DNA from: Pseudomonas sp. ADAK13
GTDB taxonomy: Bacteria > Pseudomonadota > Gammaproteobacteria > Pseudomonadales > Pseudomonadaceae
Assembly: GCF_012935715.1 (NCBI RefSeq)
Contig: NZ_CP052860.1
Location: 5,828,001 to 5,892,000 of the forward strand
Direction of reading: 5' to 3'
DNA length: 64,000 nucleotides
Under the pieces are notes generated by a model that made no database searches, was not told the DNA's origin, and saw only the letters and a list, made by a program, of their open reading frames with translations. Positions 45,058 to 52,670 of this stretch are shown piece after piece; the stretch's first letter is position 1; each line of letters opens with the position of its first letter. Both the position numbers and the translations under genes were made by a program.

Positions 45058-47178
45058 ATGTTTCGCAAATCCCCGTTGTATGTGCGTGCAGGTCTCGGTT
45101 TCGCAGCGTTTGCCCTGGCCTTGCCGTCTTTTGCGGCCGATGTTCCACCGGCCATCGACGACAGTACGTTGGCCACATTGCCTCAAGTCACCGTAAAGGC
45201 TGTCAAGCGCAAGCCGGCGCTGCACCAGCAGACCAATAGCGGTGCCCTGGGCAGCCACGCGGTGATCGACACGCCGTTTTCGTTCAAGAGCGTAGGTAGC
45301 GACGAAATCCAGGCCCGTCAGGCGGGCATCCTGTCTGAGGCCATCAAGTACGATGCCTCGGTCACCTCCATCAGCTCCAGCTATGGCACCCACCCAGCCA
45401 CACTGGCCGTTCGTGGCCTGCCGCTGGATGACCTGAACGGCTATAAAGTCGACGGCATGGCCAACATCAACCGCGGTGTGGAAATGCCTCTCGAGATGTT
45501 CGAGCGGGTCGATGTGCTTAAAGGCCTGTCTGGCTTCATGTACGGCTTCGGCAGCCCGGGCGGCATCGTCAACTACGTGACCAAGCGGCCTACCGACAAG
45601 ACCACCCTCAGTGTTGAGGCGGGCTACCAGTCCAACACCCTCTATAAGGAGCATCTGGACGCCGGAGGGCGCCTGGATGACCCGCGTTTCGGCTACCGGG
45701 TCAACGTGGTGCATGAGGAGGGCGGTGCCGCTTCGGGTGACGCCAGGGTCAACCGTACGGCAGTCGGCATAGCTCTGAACGCGCAGCTCAGCGATGACCT
45801 GAGTCTCGACTTCGACACCCTCTACCAGACGCGCAATACCAGCGGCGGCACCGACATCATCGTCAACACCAAGAACGCCTTGCCCAGCCCGATTGATGGC
45901 AGCAAGCGCCTGTACAGTAATGGCTCCTACACCGATGTCGACTACAGCCTGTCGACCGTGAGCGCCACCTACAAGTTCTCGCCCGACTGGACCGGTAAGT
46001 TGGCCTACCGCTACACCGATTCGACACGCCGTTATGTGAAGGATCAGTTCCAGATTTCCAGCGACGCCGGCGCCTACTCCGACAAGGTTACGTCCGAGTA
46101 CCACGCTTACGATTACAACGACACCATGGGCACCCTGGAAGGCAAGTTCACCACGGGATGGTTCACTCACGACCTGGTACTGGGTGCCAGTTATTCGCAA
46201 CTGAACTCGGACAAATCGGTGGTCACCCCCAAAACCACCGTGGGCAAAGGCAACCTGTACGATCCGACGATCTTCTCGGTCTACAACATCGACTACAGTG
46301 GCGGCACTTACGGCGATGACAACGTCAAGGAAAGCGCGGTGTTCGCCAGCGACACCATCGGCCTGGGCGAGCACTGGTCGTTACTGGCGGGCCTTCGCAA
46401 CGAAACCTTCCTTGAGCAAACCCACGATTCCGCCACTTCCGCGGCGACACAATACAAGGCGCGGCCGGTAACCCCAACCGTTGCGTTGATGTACAAGCCG
46501 ACCCAGGACGTGACGCTGTACGCCAGTTACGTCGAATCCCTGGAGAGCGGCGGTACCGCACCCACCACCGCCGTCAACTCCGAGCAAACCCTTGGCCCGC
46601 TGCGTAGCAAGCAATACGAGGTGGGCGTGAAGGCCCAGCAGCGTAACTGGAGCGCCACCGCCGCGGCGTTTCGCATCGACCGTGGCGCCGAGTACACCAA
46701 CGACGCCAACGTCTACGTGCAAAGCGGCACCATCCGCTATCAGGGCCTGGAGCTGAACGCCAGCGTCGATGCCACACCGGACCTGACCGTGGAAGGCAGC
46801 GTCATGTCGCTGGACTCGGCCTACCACGATGCGGGGGACGGCGTGGACGGAAACCGCGCAGCCGGTGCGGCGCGTTATCAGGCCGCGACCCAGGTCACGT
46901 ATCGTGTGCCGTTGGTACCGGGTATGTTCCTGCACACCGGTGCCCAGCGTATTGGCGAAATGGCGGTGGACTCGGGCAACGTGCACACCCTGCCGGCCTA
47001 CAGCCTGTTCGATGCCGGGGGCGGTTATCGTCTGCGTCTGGGCGATGGCCATGCGCTGACCTTTGGGGCCAACGTCACTAACCTTGCCAACAAGAAGTAT
47101 TGGACCTACTACCAGGAAAACTACCTGCAGCCGGGTTCGCCGCGTACGTTAAGCCTCAATACCCGCTATGACTTCTAG
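45058..47178 (+). CDS. TonB-dependent outer-membrane receptor
   Basis: This 706-residue protein has a Sec signal (AGLGFAAFALALPSFA) and a TonB-box-like stretch followed by a plug domain. The plug contains LSEAIKYDASVTSISSSYGTH, PATLAVRGLPLDDLNGYKVDG and VDVLKGLSGFMYGFGSPGGIVNYVTKRP. A 22-strand barrel follows, ending in the aromatic signature LSLNTRYDF. It is classed with siderophore receptors by domain, but the Pho box and the following phytase-like gene suggest a phosphorylated substrate such as phytate or its iron complex. The downstream gene starts before or just after its stop. Confidence 0.87.
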   Translation: MFRKSPLYVRAGLGFAAFALALPSFAADVPPAIDDSTLATLPQVTVKAVKRKPALHQQTNSGALGSHAVIDTPFSFKSVGSDEIQARQAGILSEAIKYDASVTSISSSYGTHPATLAVRGLPLDDLNGYKVDGMANINRGVEMPLEMFERVDVLKGLSGFMYGFGSPGGIVNYVTKRPTDKTTLSVEAGYQSNTLYKEHLDAGGRLDDPRFGYRVNVVHEEGGAASGDARVNRTAVGIALNAQLSDDLSLDFDTLYQTRNTSGGTDIIVNTKNALPSPIDGSKRLYSNGSYTDVDYSLSTVSATYKFSPDWTGKLAYRYTDSTRRYVKDQFQISSDAGAYSDKVTSEYHAYDYNDTMGTLEGKFTTGWFTHDLVLGASYSQLNSDKSVVTPKTTVGKGNLYDPTIFSVYNIDYSGGTYGDDNVKESAVFASDTIGLGEHWSLLAGLRNETFLEQTHDSATSAATQYKARPVTPTVALMYKPTQDVTLYASYVESLESGGTAPTTAVNSEQTLGPLRSKQYEVGVKAQQRNWSATAAAFRIDRGAEYTNDANVYVQSGTIRYQGLELNASVDATPDLTVEGSVMSLDSAYHDAGDGVDGNRAAGAARYQAATQVTYRVPLVPGMFLHTGAQRIGEMAVDSGNVHTLPAYSLFDAGGGYRLRLGDGHALTFGANVTNLANKKYWTYYQENYLQPGSPRTLSLNTRYDF

Positions 47179-47185
47179 GCCCTTG

Positions 47186-48451
47186 ATGATGAAGTCGACG
47201 TTATTGAAGTACGCGAGTTTGGCGCTGGGCGTGTGCCTGGCGCTTCCATCGGTGGCCGCGCCCCTGGACACCACCGGCCTGCGCCTGGACAAGGTGGTGC
47301 TGGTGATGCGCCACGGCATCCGCCCGGCTACCGACACCGCCGAGTTGCAACGCTGGTCGGCCAAGACCTGGCCGGCGTTTGGTACCCCGGACGGCCAGTT
47401 GACCGCCCACGGCCGCGCTGCCACCGTACTGCTGGGCCAATGGCAGCGCCACACGCTGGATTCGCTCGGCCTGTTCAAGGCCGGGCAATGCCCACAGGCG
47501 GGGGAGGTCTACGTGTGGTCCAGCCCGGTAGCACGTACTCAGGCCACCAGTGCGGCGTTGGTACAGGGGATGTTCCCGGGCTGCGGCGTAGCGGTACACC
47601 ATGTGCGCGAAAGTGAAGACCGACTGTTTCACGGCGATGAAAATGGCCTGGCACCACTGGACCCGACGCGAACCCAGGCGGCGATGCTGGCGGCCATGGG
47701 CGGCAGCCCAGACGCGGCGCGCGAGCGCTACGCCGCGCCGGTACTGGCCATGCAGCAATTGGTTGGCGTGCCGACGCCCTGCGGGAAAAACACCTGTGCC
47801 CTGAGCGAGCAACACTGGGCACTGACAGAGAAGACGGGCGTCATCAAACTCAGCGGCCCTTTGAGCGTGGGCGCGGCCATGAGCGAAACCTTCCGCATGC
47901 AATACGCCGAAGGCTTGCCACTGGATCAAGTGGCGTTTGGGGAAGGGCGCACCGCCGCAGACGTATCGCGCTTGATGGCCTTGCGTTCGGGCAAATACGC
48001 GTTGAGCAATCACGTACCTTACATCGCACAGCGGGGTGCTTCGCAATTGCTGGGACAAATCATCCTGGCCCTGCAACCGGCATCCGTGGGCAGCCCGCCG
48101 GGTAGCAAATGGTTGGCGTACGTGGGCCACGACAGCAACATCGCGCAGTTGCGCACGCTGCTGGGCTTTGACTGGAAAATCGCCGAATACCCCGAAAATG
48201 ACGCAGCACCGGGCGGCACTATTACGTTTGAGCGCTGGGTGAACGATCGCACAGGCGCGCAGTTTGTCAGCGTTGCCTATGTGGCGCAGAGCCTGGACCA
48301 ATTACGCAGTTTGTCTGACGCACCGCCCTATCAAATGCAGTACCCGGGGTATGCGGGAGAGGGGTTGATGCCGTTGAAGGGGTTTGTTACCGAGATGGAA
48401 GGGCGCATCGATCCCTCTGCGACCGAAGTGCAGCATTACGGCAGGCCGTGA
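47186..48451 (+). CDS. Histidine acid phosphatase, phytase-like
   Basis: This 421-residue protein has a Sec signal (YASLALGVCLALPSVA, cleaved near residue 25) and is periplasmic. The histidine acid phosphatase motif RHGIRPAT (Arg42-His43) supplies the phospho-acceptor His, and GHDSNIAQL supplies the second HD pair. Its length and motifs resemble AppA-type phytases and glucose-1-phosphatases. The canonical RHGxRxP has Pro shifted by one (RHGIRPA). The start at 47186 has AGG 7 bases upstream; an earlier ATG at 47168 lies within the receptor stop region. It should release phosphate from an imported organophosphate. Confidence 0.83.
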   Translation: MMKSTLLKYASLALGVCLALPSVAAPLDTTGLRLDKVVLVMRHGIRPATDTAELQRWSAKTWPAFGTPDGQLTAHGRAATVLLGQWQRHTLDSLGLFKAGQCPQAGEVYVWSSPVARTQATSAALVQGMFPGCGVAVHHVRESEDRLFHGDENGLAPLDPTRTQAAMLAAMGGSPDAARERYAAPVLAMQQLVGVPTPCGKNTCALSEQHWALTEKTGVIKLSGPLSVGAAMSETFRMQYAEGLPLDQVAFGEGRTAADVSRLMALRSGKYALSNHVPYIAQRGASQLLGQIILALQPASVGSPPGSKWLAYVGHDSNIAQLRTLLGFDWKIAEYPENDAAPGGTITFERWVNDRTGAQFVSVAYVAQSLDQLRSLSDAPPYQMQYPGYAGEGLMPLKGFVTEMEGRIDPSATEVQHYGRP

Positions 48452-48520
48452 TTATTCGGGTTGAAGTTTTGGTATTACATCAGTGACGCTTACAGCGCAA
48501 CGGTCGTTGCTGATCGCTGT

Positions 48521-48562
48521 AAAGCAGGGTGATTACGGTCCCCGCCGCCCTGCTTTTTATTC
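48521..48562 (+). terminator. Rho-independent terminator after the phosphatase gene
   Basis: AAAGCAGGG (48521-48529) pairs with CCCTGCTTT (48548-48556), and the second arm runs into a T-rich tract. The loop of 18 bases is longer than usual. It lies 70 bases after the phosphatase stop and closes the Pho-box operon. Confidence 0.65.
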
Positions 48563-48756
48563 TCCCCAAGTGTGTCCTTCTCGCTGGCATTTTCAGTCCT
48601 GGCGCAGGGAAATTCTCAGATAAAAATGCCTCAAAAAGGAGCGATATTTTCTTTTTTGACTTCTTTGAGTGCGCTTTTCGTCCAGTAAATACGGGCTATT
48701 TACGACCTTTAAAAAATTGTTACCTACCTTGACACCCTTTTTGAAAGGTGATGTCA

Positions 48757-48770
48757 TGTAAACGTTTACA
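48757..48770. promoter_or_regulatory. LacI-type operator, perfect TGTAAACGTTTACA
   Basis: This site is identical to the perfect palindrome at 26991 but lies 22 kb away. It stands 80 bases upstream of a second amino-acid ABC transporter and links that operon to the LacI regulator encoded at 25479. Confidence 0.85.
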
Positions 48771-48849
48771 GAATAAAAAAATTGGTTGCATTCCTGCCTA
48801 TTGACGAACCAGAAGCTGGTTCCAGCTCAACACAACCGGAACGATTTCC

Positions 48850-49686
48850 ATGAAAAATTACTTGAAGCGCTTCACTCAAACAGCTTTCGCCGCAGTCATT
48901 GCAGTACTCGTGTTTTCAGACTTGGCGATGGCGGCTGAGCCCGCCACGGAATCGCTTTGGGTTAATGCTCAAAAGGCAGGTGTGCTCCGCGCCGGTGCCG
49001 GCCTTGCGCCACCCGATGTGATTCGCGACCCGCAGACCGGAGAGTACAGCGGCATTTTCGTGGATCTGCTGCGCGAATTTGCCGACAAGGAGCTGGGCGG
49101 GGTCAAGGTTCAGTTCGTCGACACCGACTGGGACAACATGATCGCCGGCCTGAACAGCAACAAATGGGATGTGGCCATGGCGATCAACCGCAAACCACAG
49201 CGGGCAATGGTCATTCATTTCAGTGAACCATCGCGGTTCTTTGAAGTGTCACTGGTCTACAACAAAGACAACCCGAAAATCAAAGCTATCAGCGACTTCT
49301 CAAAAAACTTTGATAACGAAAACATTACCTTTGCCGTCGTAGGCGGGACCGCGGAAGAGCAGGCACTGTCCGCCCGGATTCACAAAGCCAAGATTCTAAA
49401 GTTGCCTAACATTGGTGATGTAGGCCTAGCGGTTTCCAGTCGTCGTGCTGATGTATCAGTCGCCGACTCGATCACCAATCAGTTGTTCATCAACGCCAAC
49501 GAGGGCTGGGCTGTTGCTGCAATGCCGGACCCGGCGCTGGCAAAACAGGGGATCGCTTATGGTTTCCGTCGTTCGGTACCCCTGGACGACATCGAGGCTT
49601 TCAATATTTTCATTGAGCAGAAAGCGGCGGATGGCAGCGTTGCTCGTCTTACCCAGAAGTACTCTGCCAAGGCAACCGCCCAATAA
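48850..49686 (+). CDS. Amino-acid ABC transporter substrate-binding protein
   Basis: This 278-residue periplasmic protein starts with a Sec signal (FAAVIAVLVFSDLAMAA, cleaved near residue 29). It shows the SBP family 3 pattern: GVLRAGAGLAPPDVIRDPQTGEYSGIFVDLLREFADKEL, DTDWDNMIAGLNSNKWDVAMAINRKPQRA and VVGGTAEEQALSARI. It is first in the second ABC operon behind the perfect palindrome at 48757. It is not a close copy of the binding protein at 33951, so the two systems may take different ligands. Confidence 0.87.
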   Translation: MKNYLKRFTQTAFAAVIAVLVFSDLAMAAEPATESLWVNAQKAGVLRAGAGLAPPDVIRDPQTGEYSGIFVDLLREFADKELGGVKVQFVDTDWDNMIAGLNSNKWDVAMAINRKPQRAMVIHFSEPSRFFEVSLVYNKDNPKIKAISDFSKNFDNENITFAVVGGTAEEQALSARIHKAKILKLPNIGDVGLAVSSRRADVSVADSITNQLFINANEGWAVAAMPDPALAKQGIAYGFRRSVPLDDIEAFNIFIEQKAADGSVARLTQKYSAKATAQ

Positions 49687-49762
49687 CGTTCCACGAACGA
49701 TGGTAGTGACCGGGGCCGCCAGTCGGCGGTTCCGCCGCACAGTTCTTGTGAGAGATACCGAG

Positions 49763-50533
49763 ATGTCCGACGCGTTCATCAATATTTCGAACCTGCATAA
49801 AAGTTATGGCCTCGGCGCGCTCAAAGTCCTCAATGGCTTGGACCGTACGATTGACCGCAATGACCGACTGGTTATCGTCGGGCCCAGCGGTGGCGGAAAA
49901 AGCACCATGCTGCGCTGCGTCATGGGCCTGGAGGATATTGATTCCGGTAGCATCGAGATGGACGGCGAACGCTATATTTCTACCGGCCGCAATGGCAGGA
50001 CCGTGATCAACCGCAAGTTGCAAAAGCAAATCGGCATGGTGTTTCAGCACTACACTTTGTTTCCTCATTTGACGGTTCGACAAAATCTGACCTTGGCGCC
50101 GGTCCGGGCCCATGGGGTATCGCCAAGAGTGGCGAATGAGAAGGCCGAGAGCTTGTTGGAGCGTTTTGGATTAGCTACCAAGCTGGATGCGCATCCCTCC
50201 AAGTTGTCCGGCGGACAAAAGCAACGGGTAGCGATTGCTAGGGCATTAATGCTTGATCCCAAGTTAATGTTATTTGATGAGGTTACCTCGGCGCTGGACC
50301 CTGAGTTGGTGTTTGAAGTTGAAGGCATGATGTCGGCGTTGGCCGAGGGCGGCATGCCAATGATGATCGTGACGCATGACATGAACTTTGCGAAGAACAT
50401 TGCTACCGAAATCGTATTTTGTGCCGGCGGCATCATTGTTGAATCCGCGCCTCCCAAAGAGTTCTTTGGTTCTCCCAAGATGCCGCGGACTCAAGAGTTT
50501 CTGAAATCTATTCGATCCGGTGGATCTGAGTGA
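49763..50533 (+). CDS. Amino-acid ABC transporter ATPase
   Basis: This 256-residue ATPase has Walker A GPSGGGKSTML, Q-loop VFQHYTLFPHLTV, signature LSGGQKQRVAIARAL, Walker B LMLFDEVTSALD and switch MIVTHDMNFAKNI. The ATG at 49763 follows a GAGATACCGAG stretch; longer in-frame reading is spurious overlap with the binding-protein gene. It is similar to the ATPase at 31844 and shares its operator type. Confidence 0.9.
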   Translation: MSDAFINISNLHKSYGLGALKVLNGLDRTIDRNDRLVIVGPSGGGKSTMLRCVMGLEDIDSGSIEMDGERYISTGRNGRTVINRKLQKQIGMVFQHYTLFPHLTVRQNLTLAPVRAHGVSPRVANEKAESLLERFGLATKLDAHPSKLSGGQKQRVAIARALMLDPKLMLFDEVTSALDPELVFEVEGMMSALAEGGMPMMIVTHDMNFAKNIATEIVFCAGGIIVESAPPKEFFGSPKMPRTQEFLKSIRSGGSE

Positions 50534-50543
50534 GGGTTGAATA

Positions 50544-51206
50544 ATGGACTTCCACTCAGTCATTAATAATGCCGGGCAGCTCTGGTCCGGGTTGATTATT
50601 ACGCTGGAACTATCAGCGATCACGATTGCAATCTCTACCTTCACCGGGTTTATTGTTGCGTTGCTATCCATCAGCCCTTACAGAGTCGTGCGGTTGCCGA
50701 TCCGAACCTACATTGAAATTTTCCGCTGCACGCCGGCGCTGGTGCAGGTGGTGTGGTTCTTTTATTGCGTACCGGTGCTGTTCAATGTGTTCTGGGAACC
50801 CTTCACCATGGGCGTGATCGTTTTTTCCTTGAACCTGACGGCTTATAACGCGGAGGCTTATCGGGCGGCTATTCAGGCAGTACCGGGCGCTCATAGCGAT
50901 GCTGCCGTGGCGCTTGGGCTCAAGCGCACTCAGTATTACCGTTTCGTGGTATTCCCCCAGGCCCTGAGACTGGCAGTGCCCGTATTGCTGACCAACAGCA
51001 TCGGCATGATCCAGCAAAGTGCGTTGGTGGCATTGGTTGCAGTCAACGACCTGATGTATGAATCCAAGGCGCTGGCCTCGCAAACCTATCGGCCGGTCGA
51101 AGTATTCACGGTTGCGGCCGGGGTCTACTTTCTGATTTCCCTGGTTATGAGTCGCGTCGTTGAATTCGTCAGCAAGCGCACCAGTCGATTGATTGACGCA
51201 AGGTAG
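50544..51206 (+). CDS. Amino-acid ABC transporter permease
   Basis: This 220-residue permease of the HisMQ/GltJK family has IEIFRCTPALVQVVWFFYCVP and the ATPase-contact loop AAIQAVPGAHSDAAVALGLKRTQYY. It has about five membrane segments and follows the ATPase gene after 10 bases. It pairs with the next gene's product. Confidence 0.87.
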   Translation: MDFHSVINNAGQLWSGLIITLELSAITIAISTFTGFIVALLSISPYRVVRLPIRTYIEIFRCTPALVQVVWFFYCVPVLFNVFWEPFTMGVIVFSLNLTAYNAEAYRAAIQAVPGAHSDAAVALGLKRTQYYRFVVFPQALRLAVPVLLTNSIGMIQQSALVALVAVNDLMYESKALASQTYRPVEVFTVAAGVYFLISLVMSRVVEFVSKRTSRLIDAR

Positions 51207-51216
51207 GGGAACGATC

Positions 51217-51888
51217 ATGACGTACACTTTCGATTTTTCGATTCTCTGGAAGTTTTTACCGGTTATCGGCTCGGGATTGCTGGTTACTTTGCAGGTCGCA
51301 CTCGCCGCTATCTTGGTCGGCGCCGTGGTGGGATTTTTTCTCGCCTATATAAGAAACTACGGCCCGTTTGTTTTGGCAGCGATTGCAACCACCGTGGTTG
51401 AATTTTTGCGGGGTGTCCCGGTTCTGATTCAGTTGTTTTGGGTGTTCTTTTGCTTTCCGGTTATCTTTGGAATCGAAACCAGCCCATTCTTTGCTGCGTT
51501 CTTTGCGCTGATGATGTACATGGCGGCTATTTGTAGTGAATCTTTCCGGTCGGCGTTTGCGACCATTGAAAAAGAACAATGGGATGCCAGTGTGGCGCTG
51601 GGTATTCCAGGGCGAGTCATGATGCTATATGTGATTCTTCCGCAATCGTTGTTGCGGGCTGCACCGACTTTATTGTCTAACGCTGTTTCGGTGTTCAAAG
51701 AGTCCGCCATTGTCTCGGCGGTAGGTATGGTGGACATGATGTTCGTGGGCCGTAATGTCTCAAGTGCAACGGGGCACCCCATTGAAGTATTAACCTTGAT
51801 TGCCGTTATTTATTTCATCATTGCTTTTCCATTGACCCAAGCTGTTTCAGTAGTCGAAGCACGGATACTGCATCGCTTGAAGCTTTAG
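51217..51888 (+). CDS. Amino-acid ABC transporter permease
   Basis: This 223-residue permease has GLLVTLQVALAAILVGAVVG, VEFLRGVPVLIQLFWVFFCFP and the loop FRSAFATIEKEQWDASVALGIPGRV. The ATG at 51217 follows TAGGGGAACG, a good ribosome-binding site; an upstream ATG at 51193 lies inside the previous gene's end. It is the last intact gene of the transporter operon. Confidence 0.87.
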   Translation: MTYTFDFSILWKFLPVIGSGLLVTLQVALAAILVGAVVGFFLAYIRNYGPFVLAAIATTVVEFLRGVPVLIQLFWVFFCFPVIFGIETSPFFAAFFALMMYMAAICSESFRSAFATIEKEQWDASVALGIPGRVMMLYVILPQSLLRAAPTLLSNAVSVFKESAIVSAVGMVDMMFVGRNVSSATGHPIEVLTLIAVIYFIIAFPLTQAVSVVEARILHRLKL

Positions 51889-51979
51889 CGTTTCATCCAC
51901 TCAACACATCATCAATCCAACAGCATTCGCTGGTGGGTGGCTCAATGACGTCTCCCGATCGATAGTCAGGTGAACATTA

Positions 51980-52358
51980 ATGAAACTAAAAGATAAGGTT
52001 GTATTGATTACGGGTGCCGGCGCCGGTATCGGAGAGGGGACCGCGAGGTTGTTTGCCGAGCAGGGTGCCAAGGTGATCGTCGCGGATCGTTATATCGACC
52101 AGGCCAGGGCAGTGGCTGACGCCATTGGAGCTCAGGCGTTTGCGGTGCACTCAAGGGGTATTTCCATGCTCTAAGTACGTAGTGCCGCATGTCGTCAACC
52201 GCGCCGGTGGAGTGATCATCAATATCTCGTTTAACACCTCGGTAGTCGGTATCAGGATCGTGCAGCGCGTGTCGCCACCAATGGCGGCATCGCCGCATTA
52301 GCCAAAGCCATGGCGCTCGAACACGCAGCGATGCAGGATGTTCTGGTGCGAGTGTGGC
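51980..52358 (+). pseudogene. SDR oxidoreductase remnant, interrupted by the transposon
   Basis: The first ~55 codons (MKLKDKVVLITGAGAGIGEGTARLF..., with VIVADRYIDQARAVADAIGAQAFAV) match the intact SDR at 27088 very closely. The sequence then jumps over roughly 65 codons to a piece equivalent to LKGVFLCSKYAIPE and changes frame. It continues as fragments recognisable as GGVIINISFNTSVVGI and NGGIAALAKAMALEHA. Homology ends at about 52358 where AT-rich transposon sequence begins. The gene has therefore lost its middle, picked up frameshifts and lost its C-terminus. It was presumably the last gene of the 48850 operon, mirroring the SDR/transporter pairing at 27-35 kb. Confidence 0.8.
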
Positions 52359-52423
52359 TGTCAATCAATAATGATTTTCAATAATTATCAATAAAATCAA
52401 TAGTATAGATAATATCCCAATTT

Positions 52424-52468
52424 AAAAAGGATAAAAGCCCCAGATCTTTAGGGGGTTTTATCCTTTTT
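52424..52468. terminator. Strong hairpin inside the transposon left end
   Basis: AAAAAGGATAAAAGCCCC (52424-52441) pairs with GGGGGTTTTATCCTTTTT (52451-52468) with one mismatch and a 9-base loop. The stem has A and T runs on both sides, so it could stop transcription in either direction. It lies 200 bases upstream of tniA and would shield the transposase genes from outside promoters. Confidence 0.75.
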
Positions 52469-52670
52469 AACTTTTTCGAAAAGCCCAAAGATTCGTTATC
52501 TCGGCGTGTATCGGATACACGACTCTGATTTTTAAATACGACATTTTGAAAGAAAAAAAGCACTACGATTCAGAGTGTTATCGCATCAGCCTTCTGAGTT
52601 ATACATTCGCGTCAAAAAATATGAACGGTAGTGGTCTATATAGCTAATAGAAAACTATTGGACCCTATTC

